Positions 48,855-59,364 of a DNA stretch of 64,000 nucleotides are shown piece by piece. The notes under the pieces were generated by a model that saw nothing but the letters and a program-made list of their open reading frames with translations, did no database searches and had not been told where the DNA came from. Source of the DNA: Gryganskiella cystojenkinii (lineage: Eukaryota; Mortierellomycota; Mortierellomycetes; Mortierellales; Mortierellaceae); NCBI GenBank assembly GCA_015852425.1, contig JAAAIG010000030.1, positions 35,179-99,178 on the forward strand, written 5' to 3'. Position 1 is the stretch's first letter. Each line of letters opens with the position of its first letter. Position numbers and translations under genes: made by a program.

Positions 48855-50051
48855 ATGTCAGCAAACAACAACATTTACTCCTTCTCCCAAGATCCCTTCC
48901 TGGATCATCATCTGGGACAACTATATGACGATGAAGGAGAAGGTCACATCGACTTTTCAGGAGAGGAAAACGAAGAACCCGAGTCACCTCTTTTACTCCA
49001 GTCGCTTCAGTCCCCCCAGTATCATGATGAACAACTCTATCAAAGATCAGAGATTGCGGCGCGACAACCCTCTATACCACTGACATTAGTACCTGTTCAG
49101 TCTTCTCCGCGTCGACCCTCTGCAAGCTCCTCCGTGTCTGACCTATTTCTCCCTTGGTCCAATACCAATCTTGATACCACCAACGCCGTCACACCCTTGC
49201 CCAGTCCTACTACTGGCATGATTACGCCACAGAGACAACAGCAGAGTACGTTTCAACAAATGAAGAAGTCTTTTCAAAGAGTCAAGAACTCCCTGCCTTT
49301 GAACCGTGCACAGGAACGTCACGAGAAGCAGGATGCTCAACGTCCGTTTCAAGAACTTCGGGACCCGCCTCGTCAAAAAATGGCACCCTTGGCCGCCACC
49401 GCATCTTCTTCTACCTCGACTCTGTCGCTTTCCCTCCCATTTAATTCAGACTCTTGGTCCACAGCGTCGGCCATGACTTCATCGTCGCCTGCAGTGTGGA
49501 CTCGTCTACCGCCCCCTGTTGCGCACCCTTTCAGTCCGCCCCCGGTTTTCAAGGGAACAACAAGGCCACTACCTTCGATTCCATCGACACTCTCGGAGGA
49601 CTTCCCACTTTCCTCTCTTCCTATTTCTGAGTCGTCGCAATCAGTCGGTCCTCTTCGCTCGCGAGCAAATACGATTCCAACGGTGACTTTTCCTCAACCT
49701 CCTCCTCCAACTACACCGGCTGGGTCAGTGACAAATCTTTACCCGCCTGAGCAAGCTCTCGCAGAGTCGCTATCTCAACCACCTCAGCCTGCATTACAGC
49801 AATATCAGCTGCAACAAAGACAGCAACAGCAATCAGTGACTGCGTTCGTCGGACTCGGACTCGAACCAGACCAGTTACAGACCCTGTTTGAGCGACTGTT
49901 CAAGCCCGAGTTTGATCGATTCCACGAGTCCATGGACCAGCTATGGGCGAGATTCGAGCACATGGACGCGATCGTGAACGAAAGCAAACGGATCCTGGAC
50001 GGATTGAATTGGCCCCCCAAAAAAGACGATGAAGATGAGGGGACGGAATGA
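48855..50051 (+). CDS. Ser/Pro/Gln-rich orphan protein with helical C-terminus
   Basis: Intronless, 398 residues, no signal peptide or membrane segment. The N-terminal ~60 residues are acidic with a DPFLDHHLGQLYDDEGEGHIDF start, followed by Ser/Pro-rich sequence with many S/T-P sites and a short basic helix (TFQQMKKSFQRVKNSLPLN). The last ~65 residues look ordered and probably helical or coiled-coil: LEPDQLQTLFERLFKPEFDRF, MDQLWARFEHMDAIVNESKRIL. The pattern suits an adaptor or regulatory protein with phosphorylation sites and a C-terminal dimerisation helix. No family is recognised. It converges on IQGAP with only ~300 bases between the stops. Confidence 0.75.
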   Translation: MSANNNIYSFSQDPFLDHHLGQLYDDEGEGHIDFSGEENEEPESPLLLQSLQSPQYHDEQLYQRSEIAARQPSIPLTLVPVQSSPRRPSASSSVSDLFLPWSNTNLDTTNAVTPLPSPTTGMITPQRQQQSTFQQMKKSFQRVKNSLPLNRAQERHEKQDAQRPFQELRDPPRQKMAPLAATASSSTSTLSLSLPFNSDSWSTASAMTSSSPAVWTRLPPPVAHPFSPPPVFKGTTRPLPSIPSTLSEDFPLSSLPISESSQSVGPLRSRANTIPTVTFPQPPPPTTPAGSVTNLYPPEQALAESLSQPPQPALQQYQLQQRQQQQSVTAFVGLGLEPDQLQTLFERLFKPEFDRFHESMDQLWARFEHMDAIVNESKRILDGLNWPPKKDDEDEGTE

Positions 50052-50350
50052 TGATAACGAGGCTATTACAGAGGAAGTAATCCTGTCTCCAAATTCATCT
50101 CCTCTACCCTCCTCAGAGGAGTCAAAGACACCGGAAAGATTTTATTAAAAAAGTTGATTAATCTTGCATTATTTTTCAGGTTGTTTTTTTATATCTATTC
50201 ATTCAACTCGACTAGATGTAGAACCTATCGCAAAAAAAAAAAGGTAGAAAGAAAACTGTTAGTATACATATTTTACCTACCCCCGTCATGCGGCGTCTAC
50301 CAACCCATATTAATAAAACCAGCTTGGAAACAGATTGACAAAAAAAGCAC

Positions 50351-53300
50351 TTACTTTTTGTTCACGAGGAAGAGCAGCAGGTTGACGTTGACCTTGGCCA
50401 TATCGTCAAACAAACTCATAATCTGAATATTGTTGAACTGACACTGTAACAGATCCTCGAGTCTCAACTCCATGGTCGAGACTGGCAAGCGCACCATCAT
50501 GATTGACGCCTCGGCCTCGATCTGGAACAAACCTGGCTCATCACACGAGATTGTCAACGAGATCTGCGAGTACTGCTTGGGCGAGATACCCTCCAGGTTC
50601 AACAACACACCCTTCTCAAACAACTTTTGAGCCGTGTACTTGAACGATCCAAACTGGGGTACCTTTCCGTGGCGTTGTAGATTCCGGATATGGAAATATT
50701 GTTTCGTGAACGGCATCACATACCGTTGCTTCTTGCCTTTCTTGGTCGTAATGTTGTTCATACAGGACTCGACGTAATCATGGTAGGACTTGATCTGAGA
50801 TTCCAAGAAGTGCTTCTTCTCGTTCAAGTTACTCAACGTCTGTTTCACTTGGGCCAATTCAGCAGCGCGTTGGAGACGACGACGGTGCTTTGTCCGGATA
50901 TCAACAGCGATGGCGTTGATCATGTCCTGGTACCCGTTCTTGCGCGTCACTTTACCGGTGGATTCGAGCTGAAGGATACCATCGATCGCGTGTTGCTTCA
51001 GTTCAATGAACCGCATCGCGTTCATGTCGACCATATTGTTGTTGCCGATCGTCCGGAGATGCTCAGAGATGCTCGATTCCGAATTGTTGTTGATCCGACG
51101 TTGATGGCGGTTCATCTCAGTAGCCTTGAGTTCCTGCCAAGCTTGTTCCTCATGCAGTGTCACACGACGTTCCAAAATCTCCATCAGGTTCTTGCCAGAT
51201 TGGATGCGGATGATCGAGAGGATGTAGCGTTTGGTCTCGACAAAGAGATGTTTCAAGTCCATGTCAGGATCGTCCAAGTTGGCGGTGAAGCGGTTTTGGA
51301 GCGTGAGACAGACTTCACCATGGCCGACGGCATGTTCCTCAAAGCCCGCTGGAGGGTTACCGAGTTCAGAGAGGATGACACGAAGGGGATCATCCATCTC
51401 GGGCGCGAGGATATCGACCTTGTCGATCAACATGGCATGCATGGTAAAGATCTCATGAGGTGAGATATAAACGGTGGGACGGATGGTATTGACCTGATCA
51501 ACATACTCGTTCACTTCGAATTGCTTCTCCGGTTCCATGACCTCCGTGACTATGAGTAGTGTTAAAAAAGTATTTACTGTGAGTATAGGGTTTCCCTTTG
51601 GTACAACCAGCATGGAAGATCCAAAGAAAAAAAAGGAAAAATCTTGCTGAAAAAAAAACATACCATTCTTGAAATAGGTCGCGAAGCGATTTCCAGCATA
51701 TTCGACATATTCGTTCAAGGGAGTCAAACAAGTGTTCTCGTTCGCAAAGAGCTTGCCGACCGAGATCTGATTGAGCATCTTGGAGATTTCGGCCAAGTTC
51801 TTTCGTTGCATCGGGTTGACGACACCCTCGATAACATCAAAACCTTCGGGAGCACTAGAAATGAAGTGGGGCAGCGAGGAATAATAATAATAATGAAAAA
51901 ATCAGGATGCACACAAGAAAATAAAAAAAAAGATCTACAACTTCACAAAGAAACAAGTCAGACTTTAGCGGATGAAAAAAACTTACACGATGGCGGGGTT
52001 GAGGTAACGGTAGTAGATCAAGTTGCCAACAGCCTTGGAGATGTTCTCCTCGGATTCTTGAGGGAACTTGGTGCGCAAAGCACTGCCGACCTCCTTGGCG
52101 ATATAACGGATACCGTAGGGCATACGGGGTAAACTCTCCAGGATAGCGTTCAAGAACATCTCGGTACGGAGACGAAGTTCCTGCAAGTGACGGATATAGG
52201 TCGCACGGGTCTCGGGGTCCTGAAGCGCCTGTTGGTGATCAATCTGCAAGGGACGTTCCGAGGGACGGCCGGTCCTCAATTCTTCGTTGTTGATGCTGGC
52301 TTTGTAGATCTATTACAGAGCACAACAATAAAACAAAACTAGTATTAGCATCTTATCCAAGGATATTGATATCACCTCTTTTTGGAGATTTAAAGGAAGT
52401 TAATGAAGACGTACCATGAGGGGGTCACTCTCAAGATCCAAAAAGTCATCCTCCAAGACCTGTTGGACCAAAGGACCGAGAAGATCACGAAGATAACGAC
52501 GTTCCTTCGCGCCACGGACATAGATCATGACCATCTTGACAAACATAAAGTTACCCCTCATAAAGTCGTTCACGTTCAAGATCTGTTCAACTTCTTCAAA
52601 GATGGATTGCTAAAATAAATTTGATTCGAGAGCACACAAAAGACGACATTGCACGTAAAAAGACGATCAGTACATTTGGTCCCTAAAAACAGGTTCATCA
52701 TTCCTCTCTCGACAAATTCATTTTACCTTGAACAACTTGAGCAAGAGGTATTCCTCACGCGAGTTTTGAGCATATCCAAACATAGTCAAGACCACACCCT
52801 CGATCTGTTTCTTGATCCGGTCCGTGAACAGCCCAGTCTTGGACATCATAAAGAACAACTTGCTGAAATACGATGGCTGGGTTTGCAACAGATAAAACAA
52901 CTGTTGATACAACACAAGACGATCACGGCTCTCACGATCCAGAGACTTGAGCGTGTATGGGTTACTGGTCGCAGAGATGGGCATCGACATGCGACGTTGC
53001 GCCTTCTTCTTGGTCAACGAGGTCGTGGTCTTGAGGACCTCGTCGAGCGTGATATGGTTTTGGACCAACAACGCAATCTTGATATCGAGTTCGTTCAGCT
53101 GAGCATCTGATTGCGTGTTCTCACGGATCCGACGGACGACCAGTTGACGCAAGTTTTCAAGCTCGAGTTCTTCTTCAAAGTCGAAATCACTGTCGTTCAA
53201 GAGGTGGAGGAACGATTTCAGGGTCGTGATCGGTGGGTTTGCTCCAGTGGCTAATATGTACATTGCGAGTGAATGAAGACATTAGTGTCCTAAACATTTA

Positions 53301-55247
53301 GAAGAGAGGAAAAAAAGGATCCAATCAGCCGCATAACTGCATAGGATAGCCGAGTTTTGACTTACTTAGACTCTTGTAGGCATCGCCGGCGACCTTGGCA
53401 CGGAAGATACTCTGCATCTTCACGATGCTCTGCATATTCTCATGGTAAAAGTGTTGTCTCTCTAGGTACTTTTTGCGCTGAAGGAATCCACGAAGATGGG
53501 CTTGAATCTAGAAACACATACAGACATACAGACGCAAAAAATTGTTAAGCTATATATATAACGAGGGCACAGCAACAAGGTTGGACGAATACCCACACGA
53601 ACCAAACAAAAAAAAAAAAAAAGATATACTTACAGTGACCACCTGTGGCTCGCAAGAGTAGAGATGGTTCATTCGGTCCCTAAACTGTCTCCTGATAAGC
53701 TCGCCACGACCCTGAGCTTGCACTTGAATCAAAAACTCTTCCATGTCTAGGTGCAACTCTCGACGGGCTAAGAACCTCTTACGATCCAGTGCCCCCCGGA
53801 ACAAATGTTGGCAGCGAAGGATCGAATCCGTATTGTTGGCCCAAAACAAATCTCTCAACTCTTTGTTCGAGAGCAACGTCTCTGGCTCTGGCTCCTCTTC
53901 CTCTTCCTCCTCTTCTTCTTCAGGGATAGTCTCTGCAATCGCCAACTCGGGTTCGTTCAGTTCCTTGGCAAGAGCCGATCCAATGTTGCCGAAACTGGGC
54001 ATCGAGATACCAGCAGCATCGAGCCCCTGACGGGTCGCGTGAATCTCTGCATCCGTGAATTGTAATTCTCCGACCAGGTTCTTGATGTTGGGTGCGAGTC
54101 CCTTGGTGGCGAGCATGTGTGAGAGTGCATGGATACAATAAATGACCTTGGGGATGTTCTTCTTGTCGTAGAGATCCGTCAGTTCAAAGATAAAGATCTC
54201 GGGCAGTTTGAGTTTTCGCATGGCCTTGAAGAGACAGTTGATATTGTCCGAGTGTTTGTACTGGAGGACTGGGTGCTGTTGTTTGTGCCACGGATATATA
54301 GAGCAAAGGTTGAGGGTATGGTTATAAGGAGTGTTGAAGAGAGAGAGAGAGAGAGAGTGTGTGTGTGTGTGAGAGAGAGCGAGCTTATCCGTGGTAGCAC
54401 TACTTCATATCTGACCATCATCAACATTTTTTTTTTACCTCGAAGATCTTTTTCACAGATGTGGGATCGAAATAACGTGCCAACTTGGCGAGCACGACGC
54501 CATTCCGGAGACTCTGCTCCAAAGTCGTGATAGCATCAATCTCTTCACCGATGCAGGCTTCAATCCACCTTTAAACAAAAAAAAAGGAACAGCAGAAATA
54601 AGCAGAAAAAGGTTAGTCAAGGGTCTTCATGTTGACAAAGAAAAAAAAAACGTACTCTTTGGCTTCTCCGATATGGCACAGGTAATCATAAGCTTGAACC
54701 TGTTTGCGCGACTGGTCCATCCAGCGACCACCGCGTGCACCTTCCTCTCTTGTCAAGCGCATTCGGCCCTTCATTCCTAAAAAAAAAAAAAGTACCAAAA
54801 TCGACACACATAAAGAGAAAGGCAGGTTAGCATGACTCTAATGCGTTCAAGTTCCTGATCCTGGCGTGCTCAGTCCGCAGCGGGTTTCAAAGGCTGTGTA
54901 GTCTCCTGTTCATTTCCCCTCAATGATGTCGCGTGCTCAAAGCCTTAGAGGAAAGACTGTATTTTTTGTCCTAAAGCAGTTTCATTCTCGTTCCTGTATT
55001 TTCGTCCATGTTCCTGAGTTTGACCGCCTGGGCTCTTAATCCTTCTCTCTACGTCTTCATGCGATGTCCATGTCCGATTCCTAGGGAGACACTGCCATGC
55101 TCTCATTTCTGGAAAAAACGCGAATTCCCTCTATATCTTACCTGTGACATCTTCAGTCTCTGTGGACAGGGTCAAGTCAGCGATAGACGAGACCGAGATC
55201 AGAGTCGACATGGGTCTCACCTCCCTCGCAGAAGGAGACGACAGCAT
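50351..55247 (-). CDS. IQG1: IQGAP-family scaffold (CH, IQ, GRD, RasGAP-C)
   Basis: Ten exons on the minus strand: 55142-55247, 54656-54776, 54439-54568, 53634-54275, 53366-53507, 52727-53250, 52415-52609, 51987-52309, 51664-51854 and 50351-51549; 1190 residues. A calponin-homology domain spans ~60-178 (VQAYDYLCHIGEAKEWIEACIG, LRNGVVLAKLARYF). A polyGlu stretch and helices follow, then only about two IQ motifs (TIQAHLRGFLQRKKYLER, SIVKMQSIFRAK), the GAP-related domain (VNDFMRGNFMFVKM ... NLIYYRYLNPAIVAPEGFDVI) and the RasGAP-C domain with its acidic/basic C-terminal helices. IQGAPs bind actin, Cdc42/Rac, calmodulin and myosin light chain and organise the septum ring. The GRD has the family's NPAIVAPE motif; IQGAP GRDs bind but do not activate GTPases. 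An additional 5' exon upstream of 55247 is possible. Confidence 0.93.
54345..54382. repeat. compound (GA)n-(TG)n-(GA)n microsatellite
   Basis: Dinucleotide runs of AG/GA, then TG, then GA again, within the IQGAP intron between exons 3 and 4. Expected to be length-variable between strains. Confidence 0.8.
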
Positions 55248-56676
55248 GGTACAGTTTGTTGTTGTTTGTTGTCTGGGGTTGGTTGTCTGAGATGACAAAG
55301 AGATCGTTATTTTCACTTTTTTTTCTCTCTCTGCGTTGATCCTTAGAGAATTCTAATCCTGCCTTGCTTTGGCAGTTGCTGTTAACTTTTGTTGCTGGTT
55401 CGTATGCGACTGTCGTCGCTGTTGGTTGTAGTTGTTGTAGTAGTTGTTGTTGTCGTATTTAGAAGGGAAATTTCGTTAGAAAGAGGTCATACAAGTGGAC
55501 TTGTGGAATACAAAAATAAAGGAACCAGTGTCGCGTAACTGCGTTCCAAAGGGGAGAAATGCGTAAATGAGGGAATGAATGAATGGACGGAAGGGAATGA
55601 GACGAGAATTGAAGGCAAAAAAGAAAGAAAGGGAAGAGAGATATTCTTCCACACACCACACCTCAAAGGCACACCGACACTGACCCATGCGTCCGTCTGT
55701 CTTTTTTTGCTGATCTGAACGAAAAAAAAAGGGGGGCAAAAAGTGGATGTCACCCGGCCAAAAAAAAATAAAACTACCCTAAACAACCTGCCTCCTCGCC
55801 AATGACAACATCGTTCCAGTGTCGAAGAAAAACGCTGTGTCTCTCCTTAAAGCAGAAGCAATGATGAAGGCTGAGCGACAGAAAGAAAGCATGGGTGCTG
55901 AAAGAAACGAAAAGGATATGTGGTACCTTTTTTTTGTTTCGAGACCGTGCCAGGACCCATTTCCACAAATTTTTTAAAAAAAAGAAAAAATCCCTCTGGT
56001 GGTGCATCAGCAAAAGCTCAATAATGTCGGTTCGACTGGAATGAGAGGGGAAGTAAGATGGGCGCAGTGGGGTTGGGGTAGCAAGGAGAAAGGGGTAGGC
56101 TGGACTTACAATCGGATGATCTCAGGAGAATATTGTTGACCGTTGAAGGAATAGCCTTGTGGAGGTACCAAAAGTAATGGTTTGGTCAAGTGAGTAGGCA
56201 GAGTGTAAAAAACAAAACAATAAAAGCAGAGAAGACAAAAAAGGGAAAGGGTATGCACAACAAGAAGAAAGATGCGTGGGGGAGGGTATACGTGCAAGTT
56301 ACTTCACAATGGGGGATAACAGAAAGAGAGAAAAGAGCGGCTAAAAAAAAGAGTGAAGTGAAAGAAAGACGAACAAGAAACGCGAAACGGTCAACGATCC
56401 GATATCATCGTAAGCAGCATGGACGTTATTGTCGTTGAGGATTTGCTTCCTTACATTCATTCTTTCTTTCTTCCTTTCTCGTTCTGATCAAAGAGGCATT
56501 CCATCCTTTGGACGAAGGAACTGGAACTCCGTTGCCGTTTTATTTCTTTTGTTGGTGCCGACTGGGATGGCAAGCTTGCCACTCAGGGACACGTGATGTA
56601 ACAGGTTTTATTATTTGAAAAAAAGGACAAATCTACACAAATGAAAAAAGAAGATCAGATAGACAAACAGAGCGTT
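55248..56676. other. intergenic region upstream of IQGAP, with an unassigned exon-like segment
   Basis: It lies between the 5' end of IQGAP and the 3' end of the PS synthase, both on the minus strand. Around 56113-56168 (minus) is an open block reading roughly PPQGYSFNGQQYSPEIIR, followed at once by a good donor (GTAAGT at ~56108-56113). It could be an untranslated or alternative 5' exon of IQGAP or part of a tiny gene, but I could not join it to the IQGAP start in phase. Elsewhere only homopolymers and T/C tracts are seen. Confidence 0.35.
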
Positions 56677-58977
56677 TTAAGCAGTCTTGGGCTTGACTGC
56701 CTCTTTGTTCTTGCTTTGCCACTTGGGAAGCAAGTAAAACTGGTACGCGGGGTAAACCGTGAGCAACGTCAAGAATGCAATCCAAAAGTAGATCACAGCA
56801 TCAGGAGCTGGGTTCGGGAACTCGCCTTGACCAAACTTGAAAATGATCAACACCTCAGTCGCAATGCTCCCGATCAACAACCATGCCTGTGGTCCAATAC
56901 GCTTACAGTTACTAATAAAGATTATAAAGAAAAAAAAAATAAGGCAACCAACATTTGGTGAGTACGAGACAAAAACGTGGGATCCTACTTGCCGAAAGAC
57001 ATCAACGACAGTTAATCAAGGGATCGTACTCATCGTGGAAGTACTGGTAAGCCTCGCGCACTCCAGGGATTCCAAACATAAAGTAAGCAAAGATGCGGAC
57101 GACGTTGATGGGGTGAGCAGGAGGGAGCCACAACAGAGTCTTCAAGTAGAAGGCGTTCAATTCGCAGATCAAAAACTATTCACAAGACACATAAATAAAT
57201 AGTATTAGTCGTGTCCTTCTTGCATGCCCCTGTCCATAAATTGTCTTAATACAACTCCTTACCATAGTGAGCAGAAAGATGACGGTGCAGTAGCTCTTGA
57301 AGCTCTTTGTCGAATCCCACTCGAACTTTGTCCAGGACTTGGGTGTGAACTGGGCCATGGTGCGCTTCATCTTTCCCTTCAGAGTAGGGATCTCGGCCAG
57401 TCCTTGCCATGAGTACTGCTTCATCTCAAAGTACTCGCAGGTCTTGACACCAACGTACATTCCCAGCCAGTTGCACAAGAGCACATCCAAGATCCACTAT
57501 TAAAGACGGGTGAATAGCAAAAAAAAAAAAAATGTTGGAACCTCGAGACTTTTTCTTGGATCTCAAGTACAAAGTACAAAACATTCAAGGTCAAAAAAAA
57601 AAAAAAAAAAAAAAAATTCAAATTCGGAAAGACGTACATGATCCCACCAGCACTCGTCAAAGTTGTTGAGTTGATGCGAAAGAGAGTATTCCATGACCTC
57701 GAACATGATCGAGAGAATCCAGCAGAAAGTGTAGTCGCGCAAGATCAGAGCCTTACAGAACCAACCGATCGCATGAGCCAACACAAACTCGTCAAAGACT
57801 TGGCTCTACTCGCAGGCAAAAAAAAATAAAAGGAAAGGAACGAGGGTAAAGAAAGGCGGTTAAGAAGATTAGAACGTGGACAGGAGGACACGATTCACAA
57901 ATAAAATACAGTAAAACAATCCAAGATCACGTTTTGCGTTTGTTGGACGTCGTGACGAGGCCAATCACTGTTGTATGATCATACCACGATGTTATCCCAG
58001 GTGAGCTCACAAGCATCACCATATGACTTTTCAGGCAGAGCGACACCAAGGGAAGGATCGAGGTACTGGAAAAAGACTCGCGCATCATGCTTGTTCTAAT
58101 CGTATTCATAGAAGATCAAAATGTGTAAGAAGTTAAAGGTGAAGGAGGAACTGAGGTTGGTTTTATCGTTATTTTTTTAAAAAAATATTCTTACCTGGAA
58201 GAGCAGGAAGACCAGGAACAACTGGTAGACGACTCCTAATGAAAGGACGACTCTCCAGAGGGCAGGATGAGGTCTCAACAACAGACTGTCCCTGAACTGG
58301 AGCATTCCAAAGACACAAAAGGCACCGATGCAAGCCAAGAGTCCACTAAATAAAGGACACGAGAACAGGTGCCAAGGAGGGAGTTAGTTTACTCGGAAAT
58401 ATATGCCCGCACTGGGGTCTATCGTCCACTAGAAAGCCATGTCTATCCTGTTGAAGAAAAATAATAAGAATTGGTTGTTTCTTCCAGCTTGCTTACATCT
58501 TGACATTCGTGGTCGTATCATCGACCTCGGGTGTCATGGCGACGTAGACGAGAACGAGGAGCATGCCTCCGAGGATGGTCAGCGTGCGGGGTGTGTCTAA
58601 AGGGGGGAGGGGTTCAGTTGTACTCTCAAGTTAGTCTTGTGTAGGTCCTTTTGCCCCCTTCTTTCTCCCTGTTTTCCGCCAGTCCTCGGTGGCGAAAAAA
58701 AGCAGAAAAAAGTGAAAAAAAGCTCAAAAGCCCCCCCCCCCAAAAAAAAATGAAAAGTCCCCTTACAGAAGAAGCCAACAGCAGGGTCCTGCTCGGCGGG
58801 TGTCTTTTGGAATTGGACCGAGGTATCCTTTGTGAACCATTCGGGTCGGTCTTCGAGGGATGATTCCGAGGCGAATGACATTGAGGATGAACTCGAGGCT
58901 TGGCGAGACTTTTGACTGAATCGTCCTGATGATGTCCCGTTCAGGTCTTGGGGGTGGAGCTGATCCTTGGTGGCCAT
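56677..58977 (-). CDS. base-exchange phosphatidylserine synthase (PTDSS-type)
   Basis: Eight exons on the minus strand: 58767-58977, 58497-58596, 58195-58345, 57985-58095, 57638-57805, 57263-57496, 57030-57175 and 56677-56911; 451 residues, all phases consistent. The N-terminal ~65 residues are Ser-rich and cytosolic. Family blocks in order: [136 protein letters not shown]. This is the animal/plant-type PS synthase that swaps serine for the choline or ethanolamine head group of PC or PE in the ER. It is unrelated to CHO1, the CDP-diacylglycerol-dependent enzyme of yeast. The E-x-M-E-Y-S and H-Q-L-x-N-F-x-E-C-W-W-D-H residues of the catalytic region are intact. Confidence 0.95.
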
Positions 58978-59364
58978 CTCTCTCTGTCTCTTTTTTTAAG
59001 CTCTCGACTGGTTACGAGTCGGACCACAAATGAATGGATGTGTAACCCGCGTGTAAATGTGTGTTGCAGAGGTATTTTCTCCACAGAGTGATGGAACCGA
59101 GTCTGATCCGTATGCTCCTGTTTTCAATGGCTCTCCTGCCTTGAAGAAGGAAAAGAAGAAGAAAAAGGGATTGGAATGAAGAAAAGAGGGTGAATTGTGA
59201 AAGGGACAGGAACACCGAAAAAAAAGGTTGATCAGAGAGAGAGAGGGTTTCTTTTTTTTTATTTTTTGTTTCTGGGAGGATGATATTATATATTAATATC
59301 ATTTAAAAAGGTTTCGCACGCGTGTCGGTGTAATTTGTATTTGACAGGGTAACCATTGTAAACA
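58978..59364. other. intergenic region
   Basis: About 390 bases holding the PS synthase promoter and the 3' end of the exchanger gene (both minus). GA-rich on the plus strand around 59236-59250. Nothing else seen. Confidence 0.45.

Noticed and set aside
50690..51463. 257-codon plus-strand open frame
   Set aside because: Antisense shadow of the last IQGAP exon, which has a full domain match.
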